Shown piece by piece: positions 47,459 through 55,394 of a stretch of DNA of 64,000 nucleotides. The position numbers were made by a program, and so were the translations under genes. Source of the DNA: Candidatus Dormiibacterota bacterium (GTDB lineage: Bacteria > Chloroflexota > Dormibacteria > Dormibacterales > Dormibacteraceae); assembly GCA_024280995.1 (NCBI GenBank), contig JAMXLM010000018.1:451563-515562 (forward strand). The letters are read 5' to 3'. The notes under the pieces are model-generated. The model was not told where the DNA came from and ran no database searches. It saw nothing but the letters and a program-made list of their open reading frames with translations. Position 1 is the stretch's first letter. Each line of letters begins with the position of its first letter.

Positions 47459-49441
47459 ATGCCAAGGAGCCTCGTCCTCGCAAACGGCAACGTCCTCGTC
47501 GGCTTCGACGGGACATACTCGGTCCGCGACATCTACTACCCGCGTGTCGGCGACGCCAACCAGACGATGGGCAACGTCTGCCACGCAGGCTTCTTCATCG
47601 ACGGTAGGTTCGCGTGGCTCGAGGACGGGGCGTGGTCGCGCACGCTCGGCTATGCGGAGGACTCGCTCGTCAGCGACGTGACGCTGTCCCATCCCGGGCT
47701 CGGGATCATCGTCAGGTTCGAGGACTTCATCGACCTCGCCCGCAACTGGTTCATACGCAACGTCACGGTCACGTCGCCTGACGGGTTCAGGGCCGGCTCC
47801 GTCTTCTTCCATTACGACTGGTACATCGAGGGCTCGGACATCGGAAACACGGTGCTGTATGACCCTCGCCATCGCAGCGTGATCGCCTACAAGGCCAACC
47901 GCTACTTCCTGATCGGCGGCCAGGCGGGGCCCGAGTTCGGGATCTCGAGCTGGGCCAACGGCAAGAAGGGCAACGGCGCCGCGGGCACCTGGGTCGATGC
48001 CGAGGACGGCATTCTCGGCCGCAACCCGATCGAGCAGGGCTCCGTCGACTGCACGATAGGTTTTGATCTAGGCGGCGCCGCCCCCAACCAGCCTCGGACA
48101 ATCACCCACTGGCTGTGCATGGGCACCCGGCTGAGCGAGGTCACCACGTTCGGTCAGGAGCTGATCATCGATCGGGGCCCTGACACATATCGCGACCGCA
48201 CCATCACTTACTGGCAGGTGTGGAGCGAGAAGGACCACCGCCACATCGACGATGCGCTCGGCGCGGAAGCGTCGAAGCTGTACCGGCGAAGCGTGCTGAC
48301 CGCCAGGACTCACGAAGACAACCGCGGCGCGATCATCGCGTCGACCGACTTCGACATCACGAAGTTCGCGCGCGACACATACGCATATCACTGGCCGCGC
48401 GACGGTGCGATCGTCGCCAACGCGCTCGACCGAGCCGACCACGAGGATTCCACGCGCCAGTTCTTCCTCTTCAGCCAGCAGTGCCTGGTCGAGGAGGGCT
48501 TCTTCCTGCACAAGTACACGCCGTACGGCAATCCGGGCAGCTCGTGGCTGCCGTGGGTCGACTCGCACGGCGTGCGCACGCTGCCGGTGCAGGAGGACGA
48601 GACCGGTCTTGTGTTGTGGGCCTTGTGGCAGCACTACCGCATTCACCGAAACCTCGATTTCGTCGTCGACCTCTACTCGTCGCTCGTGACGCCGGCCGCC
48701 GACTGGATGGTGTCGTACGTCGACGAACGCAACGGCTTGCCGATGCCGTCGTGGGACCTGTGGGAAGAGCGCTGGGGAGTGCACGCGTTCACGGTCGGGT
48801 CGGTCTGGGCGGGCCTCGACGCGGCGCGCAACTTCGCCGACCTTTTCGGGGACGTGAAGGCGTACGTGAAGTACCGCGACGCGGTGGAGCGCCTGAAGGA
48901 GGCGGCGGACACGCATCTGTACAGCGCGGAGCTGGGAAGGTTCCCCCGCCGGATCACCGTCGAGGACGACGAGTCCGTGACGGTGGACACGGTGCTGGAC
49001 AGCGCGATTCACGGGCTGTGGCGGTTCGGGATGTATCCCGCGGACGACGCGCGGATCGTCGACACGATGCGCGCCATCGCCGAGCAGCTCGCCAACAAGG
49101 CGGAGGCGGGTGGTATCGCGCGCTACTCGGACGACTATTACTTCCAGGTCGACCGCGACACCTCGCGTGTGCCGGGCAACCCATGGTTCATGTGCACGTT
49201 GTGGATGGCGCAGTGGTACATCGCCACGGCCAAAACGCAGGGGGACCTCGAGCCCGCGCGCCAGATGATCGACTGGGCGGTCAGGCACCAGCTGCCGGGC
49301 GGGCTGCTGTCCGAGCAGCTGGATCCTCACAGCGGCGCGCCGCTCTCGGTCTCGCCGCTGACCTGGTCGCACGCGGAGTTCATCGTCACCGTGGACGACT
49401 ACTGCCGGAAGTCGGACGCCCTCAACAGGGCCGCTCACTGA
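47459..49441 (+). CDS. Glycoside hydrolase family 15 protein (glucoamylase/trehalase type)
   Basis: 660 residues from ATG 47459, whose PRSLVLANGNVLVGFDGTYS and RDIYYPRVG fit the family N-terminus; ATG 47441 would add six residues. The (alpha/alpha)6 barrel starts near residue 260: YAYHWPRDGAIVANALDRAD, the general acid region SWDLWEERWGVHAF, and the base in GGLLSEQLDPHSGAPLSVSP. No signal peptide, so it acts in the cytosol, for instance on glycogen, maltodextrin or trehalose. Substrate uncertain. Confidence 0.9.
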   Translation: MPRSLVLANGNVLVGFDGTYSVRDIYYPRVGDANQTMGNVCHAGFFIDGRFAWLEDGAWSRTLGYAEDSLVSDVTLSHPGLGIIVRFEDFIDLARNWFIRNVTVTSPDGFRAGSVFFHYDWYIEGSDIGNTVLYDPRHRSVIAYKANRYFLIGGQAGPEFGISSWANGKKGNGAAGTWVDAEDGILGRNPIEQGSVDCTIGFDLGGAAPNQPRTITHWLCMGTRLSEVTTFGQELIIDRGPDTYRDRTITYWQVWSEKDHRHIDDALGAEASKLYRRSVLTARTHEDNRGAIIASTDFDITKFARDTYAYHWPRDGAIVANALDRADHEDSTRQFFLFSQQCLVEEGFFLHKYTPYGNPGSSWLPWVDSHGVRTLPVQEDETGLVLWALWQHYRIHRNLDFVVDLYSSLVTPAADWMVSYVDERNGLPMPSWDLWEERWGVHAFTVGSVWAGLDAARNFADLFGDVKAYVKYRDAVERLKEAADTHLYSAELGRFPRRITVEDDESVTVDTVLDSAIHGLWRFGMYPADDARIVDTMRAIAEQLANKAEAGGIARYSDDYYFQVDRDTSRVPGNPWFMCTLWMAQWYIATAKTQGDLEPARQMIDWAVRHQLPGGLLSEQLDPHSGAPLSVSPLTWSHAEFIVTVDDYCRKSDALNRAAH

Positions 49442-49460
49442 ACGCGTTGATTCGTGTGGG

Positions 49461-51098
49461 TTAGAGCGGGATGTTGCCGTGCTTCCGCGGCGGCCGCTCG
49501 ACCGTCTTGCGCAGCATGAGCTCCAGGCCACGCGCGAGCTCTCGCCGGGTGTCTCGCGGCTCGATCACGTCGTCGATGTAACCCCGTTCCGCCGCCACGT
49601 ACGGGTTCGCGAACCGCGCCGTGTACTCCGCGACGAGCTCCTTGCGCCGCCCCGTCGGGTCGGTCGCGGCCACAAGGTCGCGCTTGTAGATGATGTTCAC
49701 CGCCGCCTCCGGTCCCATCACCGCGATCTCCGCCGTCGGCCAGGCGAGGTTCAGATCCGCGCCCATCTGTTTCGGTGACATCACGCAGTAGGCGCCGCCG
49801 TAGTCCTTGCGAGTGATTACCGTCAGCTTGGGCACGGTCGCCTCGGCGTACGCATAAAGCAGCTTGGCGCCGTGGCGGATGATCCCGCCGTGCTCCTGGT
49901 CGCGGCCCGGTAGATAGCCCGGCACGTCGACGAAGGAGATGATCGGGATGCCGAACGCGTCGCAGAACCGGATGAATCGCGCGGCCTTCACCGACGCGTT
50001 GATGTCGATCGCACCCGCGAGCACCTTCGGCTGGTTGCCCACGATGCCGACGACGTGGCCGGCCAGTCGTCCCAGGCCGAGGACGATGTTCGGTGCGAAG
50101 AACGGCTGCACCTCGAAGAACTCGCGCCCGTCCAGCACTCGTGACACCACCTCGCGCATGTCGTACGGCTTGTTCGGCGACTCGGGCACGATGGTCTGCA
50201 GCTCGACGTCCGCGCGCTCGAGGTCGTCGGTCGTCGGCACGAAGGGAGGAGGCTCTCCGTTCGACGACGGCAGGTACGAGAGCAGCTTGCGCACCATCGC
50301 CGCGCACTCGGCCTCGGTCTTGGGCAGGAAATGCGCAACTCCCGACGTCGCGTTGTGCACCTGGCCTCCGCCGAGCTCGTCGAACGACACCGCCTCGCCG
50401 GTCACGACCTTGATGACCTCCGGGCCTGTGATGAACATGTAGCCCTGGCCGGCGACGATGAAGATGAAGTCCGTGATGGCCGGCGAGTACACCGCGCCGC
50501 CGGTGCACGGCCCGGCGATCACCGAGATCTGCGGGATGACGCCGGACGAGCGGACGTTGCGCAGGAAGATATCGGCGTAACCTGCCAGCGCGACAACGCC
50601 CTCCTGGATGCGCGCGCCACCGGAGTCGTTGATGCCGATGACCGGCACGCGGTTGCGCAGGGCGAGCTCCTGAACCTTGACGATCTTCTCCGCCGTCACC
50701 TCGCCCAGCGAGCCGCCGAACACCGTCGCGTCGTACGCGTAAACGGCGACCGGGCGGCGGTCGATCTCGCCGAAGCCCGCGACGACCCCGTCGCCGGCGA
50801 TCTTCCTCTCCTCCATCCCAAAGCCCTGCGCACGGTGTGTCGCGAAGACGTCGAGCTCGACGAAAGAGCCCTGGTCGAGAAGCATCTCGATTCGGTCGCG
50901 AGCGGTCGCCTTGCCGGCGGCACGCCGCTTGTTGGCGGCATCTGTGTCCGCGTGAAGCGCCTGATACCGGCGCTTGCGGTACTGATTGATCTTCTGCTCG
51001 GAGACCGTCGTCGCTTCGCGCTGCGGCGCCTCGACGCCTTCGAGGCTTGGCGTCGTCCGCCGAACCGGCGACAGCGACCTGGGTTTGCGGGCGGCCAT
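49461..51098 (-). CDS. pccB: Acyl-CoA carboxylase carboxyltransferase (beta) subunit
   Basis: 545 residues, PccB/AccD5-type, with both crotonase-like halves. KATARDRIEMLLDQGSFVEL, DATVFGGSLGEVTAEKIVKV, GINDSGGARIQEGVVALAGY, AGPCTGGAVYSPAITDF in the first half; VQPFFAPNIVLGLGRLAGHV, FVDVPGYLPGRDQEHGGIIR, GGAYCVMSPKQMGADLNLAW in the second. It moves CO2 from biotin to acetyl-, propionyl- or another acyl-CoA. The biotin-carrying alpha subunit is not in the window. ATG 51098 has TACGAT eight bases upstream. Confidence 0.94.
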   Translation of the reverse strand: MAARKPRSLSPVRRTTPSLEGVEAPQREATTVSEQKINQYRKRRYQALHADTDAANKRRAAGKATARDRIEMLLDQGSFVELDVFATHRAQGFGMEERKIAGDGVVAGFGEIDRRPVAVYAYDATVFGGSLGEVTAEKIVKVQELALRNRVPVIGINDSGGARIQEGVVALAGYADIFLRNVRSSGVIPQISVIAGPCTGGAVYSPAITDFIFIVAGQGYMFITGPEVIKVVTGEAVSFDELGGGQVHNATSGVAHFLPKTEAECAAMVRKLLSYLPSSNGEPPPFVPTTDDLERADVELQTIVPESPNKPYDMREVVSRVLDGREFFEVQPFFAPNIVLGLGRLAGHVVGIVGNQPKVLAGAIDINASVKAARFIRFCDAFGIPIISFVDVPGYLPGRDQEHGGIIRHGAKLLYAYAEATVPKLTVITRKDYGGAYCVMSPKQMGADLNLAWPTAEIAVMGPEAAVNIIYKRDLVAATDPTGRRKELVAEYTARFANPYVAAERGYIDDVIEPRDTRRELARGLELMLRKTVERPPRKHGNIPL

Positions 51099-51105
51099 GC
51101 GCATA

Positions 51106-51112
51106 TATCGTA
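51106..51112. promoter_or_regulatory. Superimposed divergent -10 boxes of the carboxylase and LysR genes
   Basis: TATCGTA holds plus-strand TATCGT (51106-51111), seven bases before GTG 51119, and minus-strand TACGAT (51112 to 51107), eight bases before ATG 51098. The start codons are only 20 bases apart, so the two genes cannot be initiated together. Confidence 0.5.
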
Positions 51113-51118
51113 GGCGCC

Positions 51119-52069
51119 GTGCCTCGCGCCCAAGCTCAGCTCGATCTCGACCGCGCCGTCACGCTCCGGCAGCTGAGGACGTTCAAAACCGTCGCGGACG
51201 CCAGCAGCTTCAGCCTCGCCGCGCAGCGCCTCAAGCTCAGCCAGCCGTCGGTCTCGTACCAGGTCAAGGAGCTCGAGGAGGCGCTCGGCCTGCCACTGCT
51301 GGACCGCCTGGGCAAGCGGGTCAAGCTCACGGAGGCCGGCACCGTCCTGTATGGATACGCGCGGCGCATGCTCGACGTGCTCGACGAGGCGACCGTCGCG
51401 GTCGAGGAGCTGCGCGGCATCAAGCGCGGCAGCCTGCGAGTCGGCGCGAGCACGACCGTCGGCATCTACCTGCTTCCGGCAGCGCTCGGCGCCTTCAAGA
51501 AGCTGCACCCGGGGCTGGTCATCTCTCTCGAGATCGGCACCCGGACACGCGTGCAGGACCAGGTGCTGCGCAACGAGCTCGACCTCGCAGTCGTGGGCCC
51601 GGCATCCAGGGACTCCGAGCTGGCGATCATTCCGTTTCTCAGCGACGAGCTCGTCGTCGTCGCGCCCGCCGGACATCCGCTCGCCGGGAAACGAAGCCTC
51701 ACGCTCAAGGATCTCGCGGGCGAGCCGTTCATCATGCGCGAGGCGTCGTCCGGCAGCCGCTGGTCACTGGAGAAGGAGGCTCGCAAGGAAGGCGCCAAGC
51801 TCCAGGTCGCGATGGAGCTCGGCTCCAACGGAGCGATCAAGCACGCGGTCGAGTCGGGCCTGGGCCTGGCGGTGATCTCGCGCTACGCGATCACTCTCGA
51901 GCTCGCGAGCCGGCGCCTGGTGGAGCTGAAGGTGCGCGGCTTTCCGATCCGCCGTGATTGGCATATCGTCCACCTCCGCCGGCGCAAGCTCCCGGCGTCC
52001 GTCGCGACCTTCATCGATTTCTTGAAAGGCACCAGCTGGCTTTCGCGCAACGGCGTCTCGACCGATTGA
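51119..52069 (+). CDS. LysR-family transcriptional regulator
   Basis: 316 residues. N-terminal helix-turn-helix TLRQLRTFKTVADASSFSLA and AAQRLKLSQPSVSYQVKELE, then LGLPLLDRLGKRVKLTEAG and an effector-binding domain (GSLRVGASTTVGIYLLPAAL, VLRNELDLAVVGP, AVESGLGLAVISRYAI) of the CysB/CbbR type. It is transcribed away from the carboxyltransferase gene with an overlapping promoter, the usual layout for a LysR protein and its target. The effector is unknown. Confidence 0.93.
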   Translation: MPRAQAQLDLDRAVTLRQLRTFKTVADASSFSLAAQRLKLSQPSVSYQVKELEEALGLPLLDRLGKRVKLTEAGTVLYGYARRMLDVLDEATVAVEELRGIKRGSLRVGASTTVGIYLLPAALGAFKKLHPGLVISLEIGTRTRVQDQVLRNELDLAVVGPASRDSELAIIPFLSDELVVVAPAGHPLAGKRSLTLKDLAGEPFIMREASSGSRWSLEKEARKEGAKLQVAMELGSNGAIKHAVESGLGLAVISRYAITLELASRRLVELKVRGFPIRRDWHIVHLRRRKLPASVATFIDFLKGTSWLSRNGVSTD

Positions 52070-53313
52070 TCCGGCGCGTCCTGGCCAACCCGCTCCTGTA
52101 CTGGGCGCTCGCGGCCGTGTTCTGGATCCGCGTGATCGTCCTCACGATCCTTTCACCGCAGCGTTACGACGCCCAGGGTTTGTGGGAAGGGGCCCACGCG
52201 TACCTCAACGAGCCTTCGCACATGTACGACGCGGCGGCCGCGTACCTCGACCGGCTGCACATCATCGCGCCCCCGGGCGGCCTCGACGCCTTCGTCAGCC
52301 CGCCGCCCGTCGCGCTCCTGGCCGTCCCGATCGCCCTGCTGCCCAGGCAGGTCGGCGCCCAGGTCTGGACCGCGATCGACGGCATCGCGTTGGTCGCGGG
52401 CTTGCTGCTCCTGTATCGGGTTGTGGCGGCCCGCCATCCCATTGCGAGGCCTGTGTTCTGGCTGGTCGCCGGCTATTTCCCGCCACTGTTCGCCGACGTC
52501 AGCGCCGGCCAGCGTGGCGGCATCCTGCTCGTGCTCGCGATGGCCTCGATCTGGTTCGAGAGGCGTTCGCCGGTGATCGCTGGAATCGTGGGCGGCGTCG
52601 CGGCGTCGCTGAAGTACTTCCCGGCGGCCATGGTCATAGGTCCGCGCCCCGAACATCGACTCAAATACGCGCTCGCCCTCGGTCTCGCCGCGGTCCTCAT
52701 CACCGTCGTGACCTTCATCCCGCTGGGCTGGAGCGGCGCGCTCTTCTACTACCAGCACGTCCTGATTCCATCTCTCGGCTCTCACAATCCCGACTGCGCG
52801 TACGACTCGGTGCGCACGCTGTTCGCGCGCTACATCGGCGGGGAGCAGTTCGCGGTTCCCGGCGGCTCTGGCTATGTCCTGATCACCTCCCCGCTCCATC
52901 TCGCCGCGCTGGCCCTGGTCCTTTCCTATCTGAGCGCCGTCGCTTTCGCACTCGCGGCCGCGTGGGCGGCGTGGCGCAGTGGCTGGAACGCCGCTTACGG
53001 CATGTCGCTGGGCTTCGCGCTGGGCGCGCTGATCCCGAACGAGGTCTGGCCATACCAGTGGTTGCCCGTGCTTCCGGTGGCCCTGCTTCTCGTCGTCCGG
53101 ACGATCGAGCGCCGTCGATTCGTCACTCTCGGGCTCCTGGTGTTATGCCTGCTCGGCTTCTACAAGCAGCCCTGCGACCTGTTTTTCCCCAACCTCTGGA
53201 CTCTCGCCGCGATCGGAATCTTCGTTTTGGCCGTGTGGGAAAATCGCCTTTTCCGGCTGGACGAGGGCGGGTCCGCCCTCCTAGTAGGGGGTAGAGATGG
53301 CGCTCAACGCTGA
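52066..53313 (+). CDS. GT87-type polyprenyl-phosphate-dependent membrane glycosyltransferase
   Basis: 415 residues, ten or so helices. TTG 52066 overlaps the LysR stop as TTGA. NPLLYWALAAVFWIRVIVLT opens helix 1. The first loop has DAQGLWEGAHAYL with the family acidic residues; SAGQRGGILLVLAMASIWFE and AGIVGGVAASLKYFPAAMVI are typical of DUF2029/GT87 mannosyltransferases such as the mycobacterial PIM/LM enzymes. It may extend the mannolipids made by the 18-22 kb operon (inference). A second GT87 is at 61.8 kb. Confidence 0.85.
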   Translation: MIRRVLANPLLYWALAAVFWIRVIVLTILSPQRYDAQGLWEGAHAYLNEPSHMYDAAAAYLDRLHIIAPPGGLDAFVSPPPVALLAVPIALLPRQVGAQVWTAIDGIALVAGLLLLYRVVAARHPIARPVFWLVAGYFPPLFADVSAGQRGGILLVLAMASIWFERRSPVIAGIVGGVAASLKYFPAAMVIGPRPEHRLKYALALGLAAVLITVVTFIPLGWSGALFYYQHVLIPSLGSHNPDCAYDSVRTLFARYIGGEQFAVPGGSGYVLITSPLHLAALALVLSYLSAVAFALAAAWAAWRSGWNAAYGMSLGFALGALIPNEVWPYQWLPVLPVALLLVVRTIERRRFVTLGLLVLCLLGFYKQPCDLFFPNLWTLAAIGIFVLAVWENRLFRLDEGGSALLVGGRDGAQR

Positions 53314-54010
53314 CGTCAGCTTCACGTGGATCGGTCACGGCACCTGGAAGGCACGCAGCGCCAAGGGCAAAGAGGTCCTCATCGACCCGTGGGTCATGGG
53401 CAACCCGGTCGCGCCTGAGCCCCTCAAGACCGTCGACAGGTGCGACCTGATGCTGATATCGCACGGCCATTTCGACCACATCCACGACGCGCTCGAGATC
53501 GCGCGCCGCACCAAGCCCATGATCGTGTGCAACCACGAGATCGGAACCTGGCTGGGCTCCAAAGGCCTGGACGGCGAGAGGATCATCGCCACGAACAAGG
53601 GCGGCGCCGTCGACGTCGACGGCATCACCGTCCTGCTGGTCCGCGCGGAGCACACGTGCGGGATCACGGACGACAACGGAGCGATCGTCTACGGAGGCGA
53701 GGCCTGTGGCTTCGTGATCCAGTTCGAGAACGGGTTCACCGTTTACTTCGCCGGCGACACCGACGTGTTCGGCGACATGGCTTTGATCGCCGAGCTGAGC
53801 AAATTCGACGTCGCGTTCCTGCCCATCGGCGGCTTCTACACGATGGGGCCCGACCGCGCGGCCAAGGCCGCGCAGCTGCTGGGCGTCAAGACCGTCGTGC
53901 CCATGCACTTCGGCACGTTTCCGATCCTGGCTGGAAACCCAAGCCAGCTGCAGGAGCTGGTTGGTGGAAATGTCAAAGTTCTCGATATCAAGCCTGGAGA
54001 CAGCGTCTAG
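53297..54010 (+). CDS. UPF0173 metal-dependent hydrolase, beta-lactamase fold
   Basis: 237 residues. MALNADVSFTWIGHGTWKAR, zinc motif LISHGHFDHIHDALEIA (HxHxDH), VLLVRAEHTCGI, VYFAGDTDVFGDMALIAELS with the bridging Asp, and VPMHFGTFP with the last His. Substrate unknown for the family. It overlaps the end of the GT87 gene by 17 bases. Confidence 0.93.
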   Translation: MALNADVSFTWIGHGTWKARSAKGKEVLIDPWVMGNPVAPEPLKTVDRCDLMLISHGHFDHIHDALEIARRTKPMIVCNHEIGTWLGSKGLDGERIIATNKGGAVDVDGITVLLVRAEHTCGITDDNGAIVYGGEACGFVIQFENGFTVYFAGDTDVFGDMALIAELSKFDVAFLPIGGFYTMGPDRAAKAAQLLGVKTVVPMHFGTFPILAGNPSQLQELVGGNVKVLDIKPGDSV

Positions 54011-54024
54011 ATCGGAGAGGGAAA

Positions 54025-54051
54025 CGCGCGGGTTTACGTCCAATCCGCGCG
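54025..54051 (+). terminator. Hairpin after the UPF0173 gene, possible terminator
   Basis: CGCGCGG ... CCGCGCG, a seven-pair stem with a 13-base loop, 15 bases after the stop. There is no T-run, so any termination would not be of the classical kind. Confidence 0.35.
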
Positions 54052-54090
54052 CCCGTGGGACTAACTCGCTGAATTACAAGGCATAGCCGC

Positions 54091-54096
54091 TAAGCT
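54091..54096 (+). promoter_or_regulatory. Putative -10 box of a leaderless promoter for the amidase
   Basis: TAAGCT lies eight bases before the amidase ATG, with no Shine-Dalgarno sequence. Confidence 0.45.
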
Positions 54097-54104
54097 CCCC
54101 GGCC

Positions 54105-55394
54105 ATGCGTGACGTGATCGGCGCTCCCGCCGGGTGGCTGGCGCGCGCCATCGCAGCCAAAAAGCTCTCCTCGGTCGAGGTCGTCCGGGCCCATCTGGAG
54201 CACATCCACACCGTCAATCCGCGCCTCAACGCCGTGGTCTTCGCGACCGCGGAGAGCGCGATCAAAGAGGCTCGGGCGGCAGACCGCCGGGCCAAGAACC
54301 GCAAGGCGGTGCTCGGACCTCTGCACGGCGTCCCGTTCACGGTCAAGGACATCTTCAACACCGCCGGCCTGCCCACGACCGCCGGCCTGCGCATGCTGCG
54401 CAGTCGCATCCCCGACCACGACGCCACGGTCGTCGCGCGCATGCGTCGCGCGGGCGCGATCCTCATCGGCAAGACCAACTGCCCGCCCAGCGATTCCGAC
54501 GAGGACGGCTGGACTCCCGGCCGCGGCGCTGCCCGCAATCCCTACGACGTCAACCGCTCGCCCGGCGTGACGAGCAGTGGCGAGGCGGCGATCATCGCCG
54601 CCGGCGGTTCGCCACTCGGCCTTGGGAGCGACTCCGGCGGCAGCATCCGGCTGCCGGCCGCCTACTGCGGCGTCGCCGCCCTCAAGCCGACCGCCGGCCT
54701 GATCCCGGTGACCGGCGCATACGGCCTGGTCGGCGGCGTAACGGACACCCGCGGCCAGGTCGGCCCGATGGCTCGCTACGTGTCGGACCTCCGGATCGCG
54801 ATGAAGATCCTCGCCGGGCCGGACGGCGTCGACTCGGGAGTCGTGCCCGTGCGGGCGTGGACCGCACCGAAGCTCGAAGGCTTGCGCGTCGCCTGGTACG
54901 CCGACGACGGTCTGGCCAGGCCGACCTCGACCGTGTCCGCGACGGTGAAAGCCGCGGCGCGGGCATTGGCCGCCGCGGGGTGCACGGTCACGGAGGAGCG
55001 ACCGCCGTCGCTGGGCGAGGCCTACCAGGTCACGCTTGCCTTCTGGGGCCGCAAGCACATGAGCTACGAGCGGCTGTACGAGCGGTGGGACGCCTTCCGC
55101 ACCTCGGTGCTCAAGTTCATGTCGCGGTTTGACCTGGTGCTCAGCCCGGTTGCGCCGGACATCGCGCCGCTGCTGAGGATCAAGCCCGTCGGCGACCACC
55201 AGCTCAGCTACACCGTGCCTTACAGCCTTTCCGGCAACCCCTGCGTCGTGGTCCGGGCGGGCACCTCGGCCGAGAACCTGCCGATCGGTGTGCAGGTGGT
55301 GGCCCAGAACTGGCGCGACGCCACGGCGCTGAAAGCAGCGAGGGCCATCGAACGCGCGCTGGGCGGTTGGCGCCCTGCTAGCGTGGTTGGCTAG
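54105..55394 (+). CDS. Amidase signature family enzyme
   Basis: 429 residues. The Ser-cisSer-Lys triad regions are LHGVPFTVKDIFNTAGLPTT (Lys), SPGVTSSGEAAIIAAGGSP (cis Ser) and LGLGSDSGGSIRLPAAYCGV (nucleophile Ser). It hydrolyses an amide in the cytosol. It is somewhat shorter than GatA and there is no gatC or gatB beside it, so a general amidase is favoured over the tRNA amidotransferase subunit. The stop overlaps the next start by one base. Confidence 0.92.
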   Translation: MRDVIGAPAGWLARAIAAKKLSSVEVVRAHLEHIHTVNPRLNAVVFATAESAIKEARAADRRAKNRKAVLGPLHGVPFTVKDIFNTAGLPTTAGLRMLRSRIPDHDATVVARMRRAGAILIGKTNCPPSDSDEDGWTPGRGAARNPYDVNRSPGVTSSGEAAIIAAGGSPLGLGSDSGGSIRLPAAYCGVAALKPTAGLIPVTGAYGLVGGVTDTRGQVGPMARYVSDLRIAMKILAGPDGVDSGVVPVRAWTAPKLEGLRVAWYADDGLARPTSTVSATVKAAARALAAAGCTVTEERPPSLGEAYQVTLAFWGRKHMSYERLYERWDAFRTSVLKFMSRFDLVLSPVAPDIAPLLRIKPVGDHQLSYTVPYSLSGNPCVVVRAGTSAENLPIGVQVVAQNWRDATALKAARAIERALGGWRPASVVG

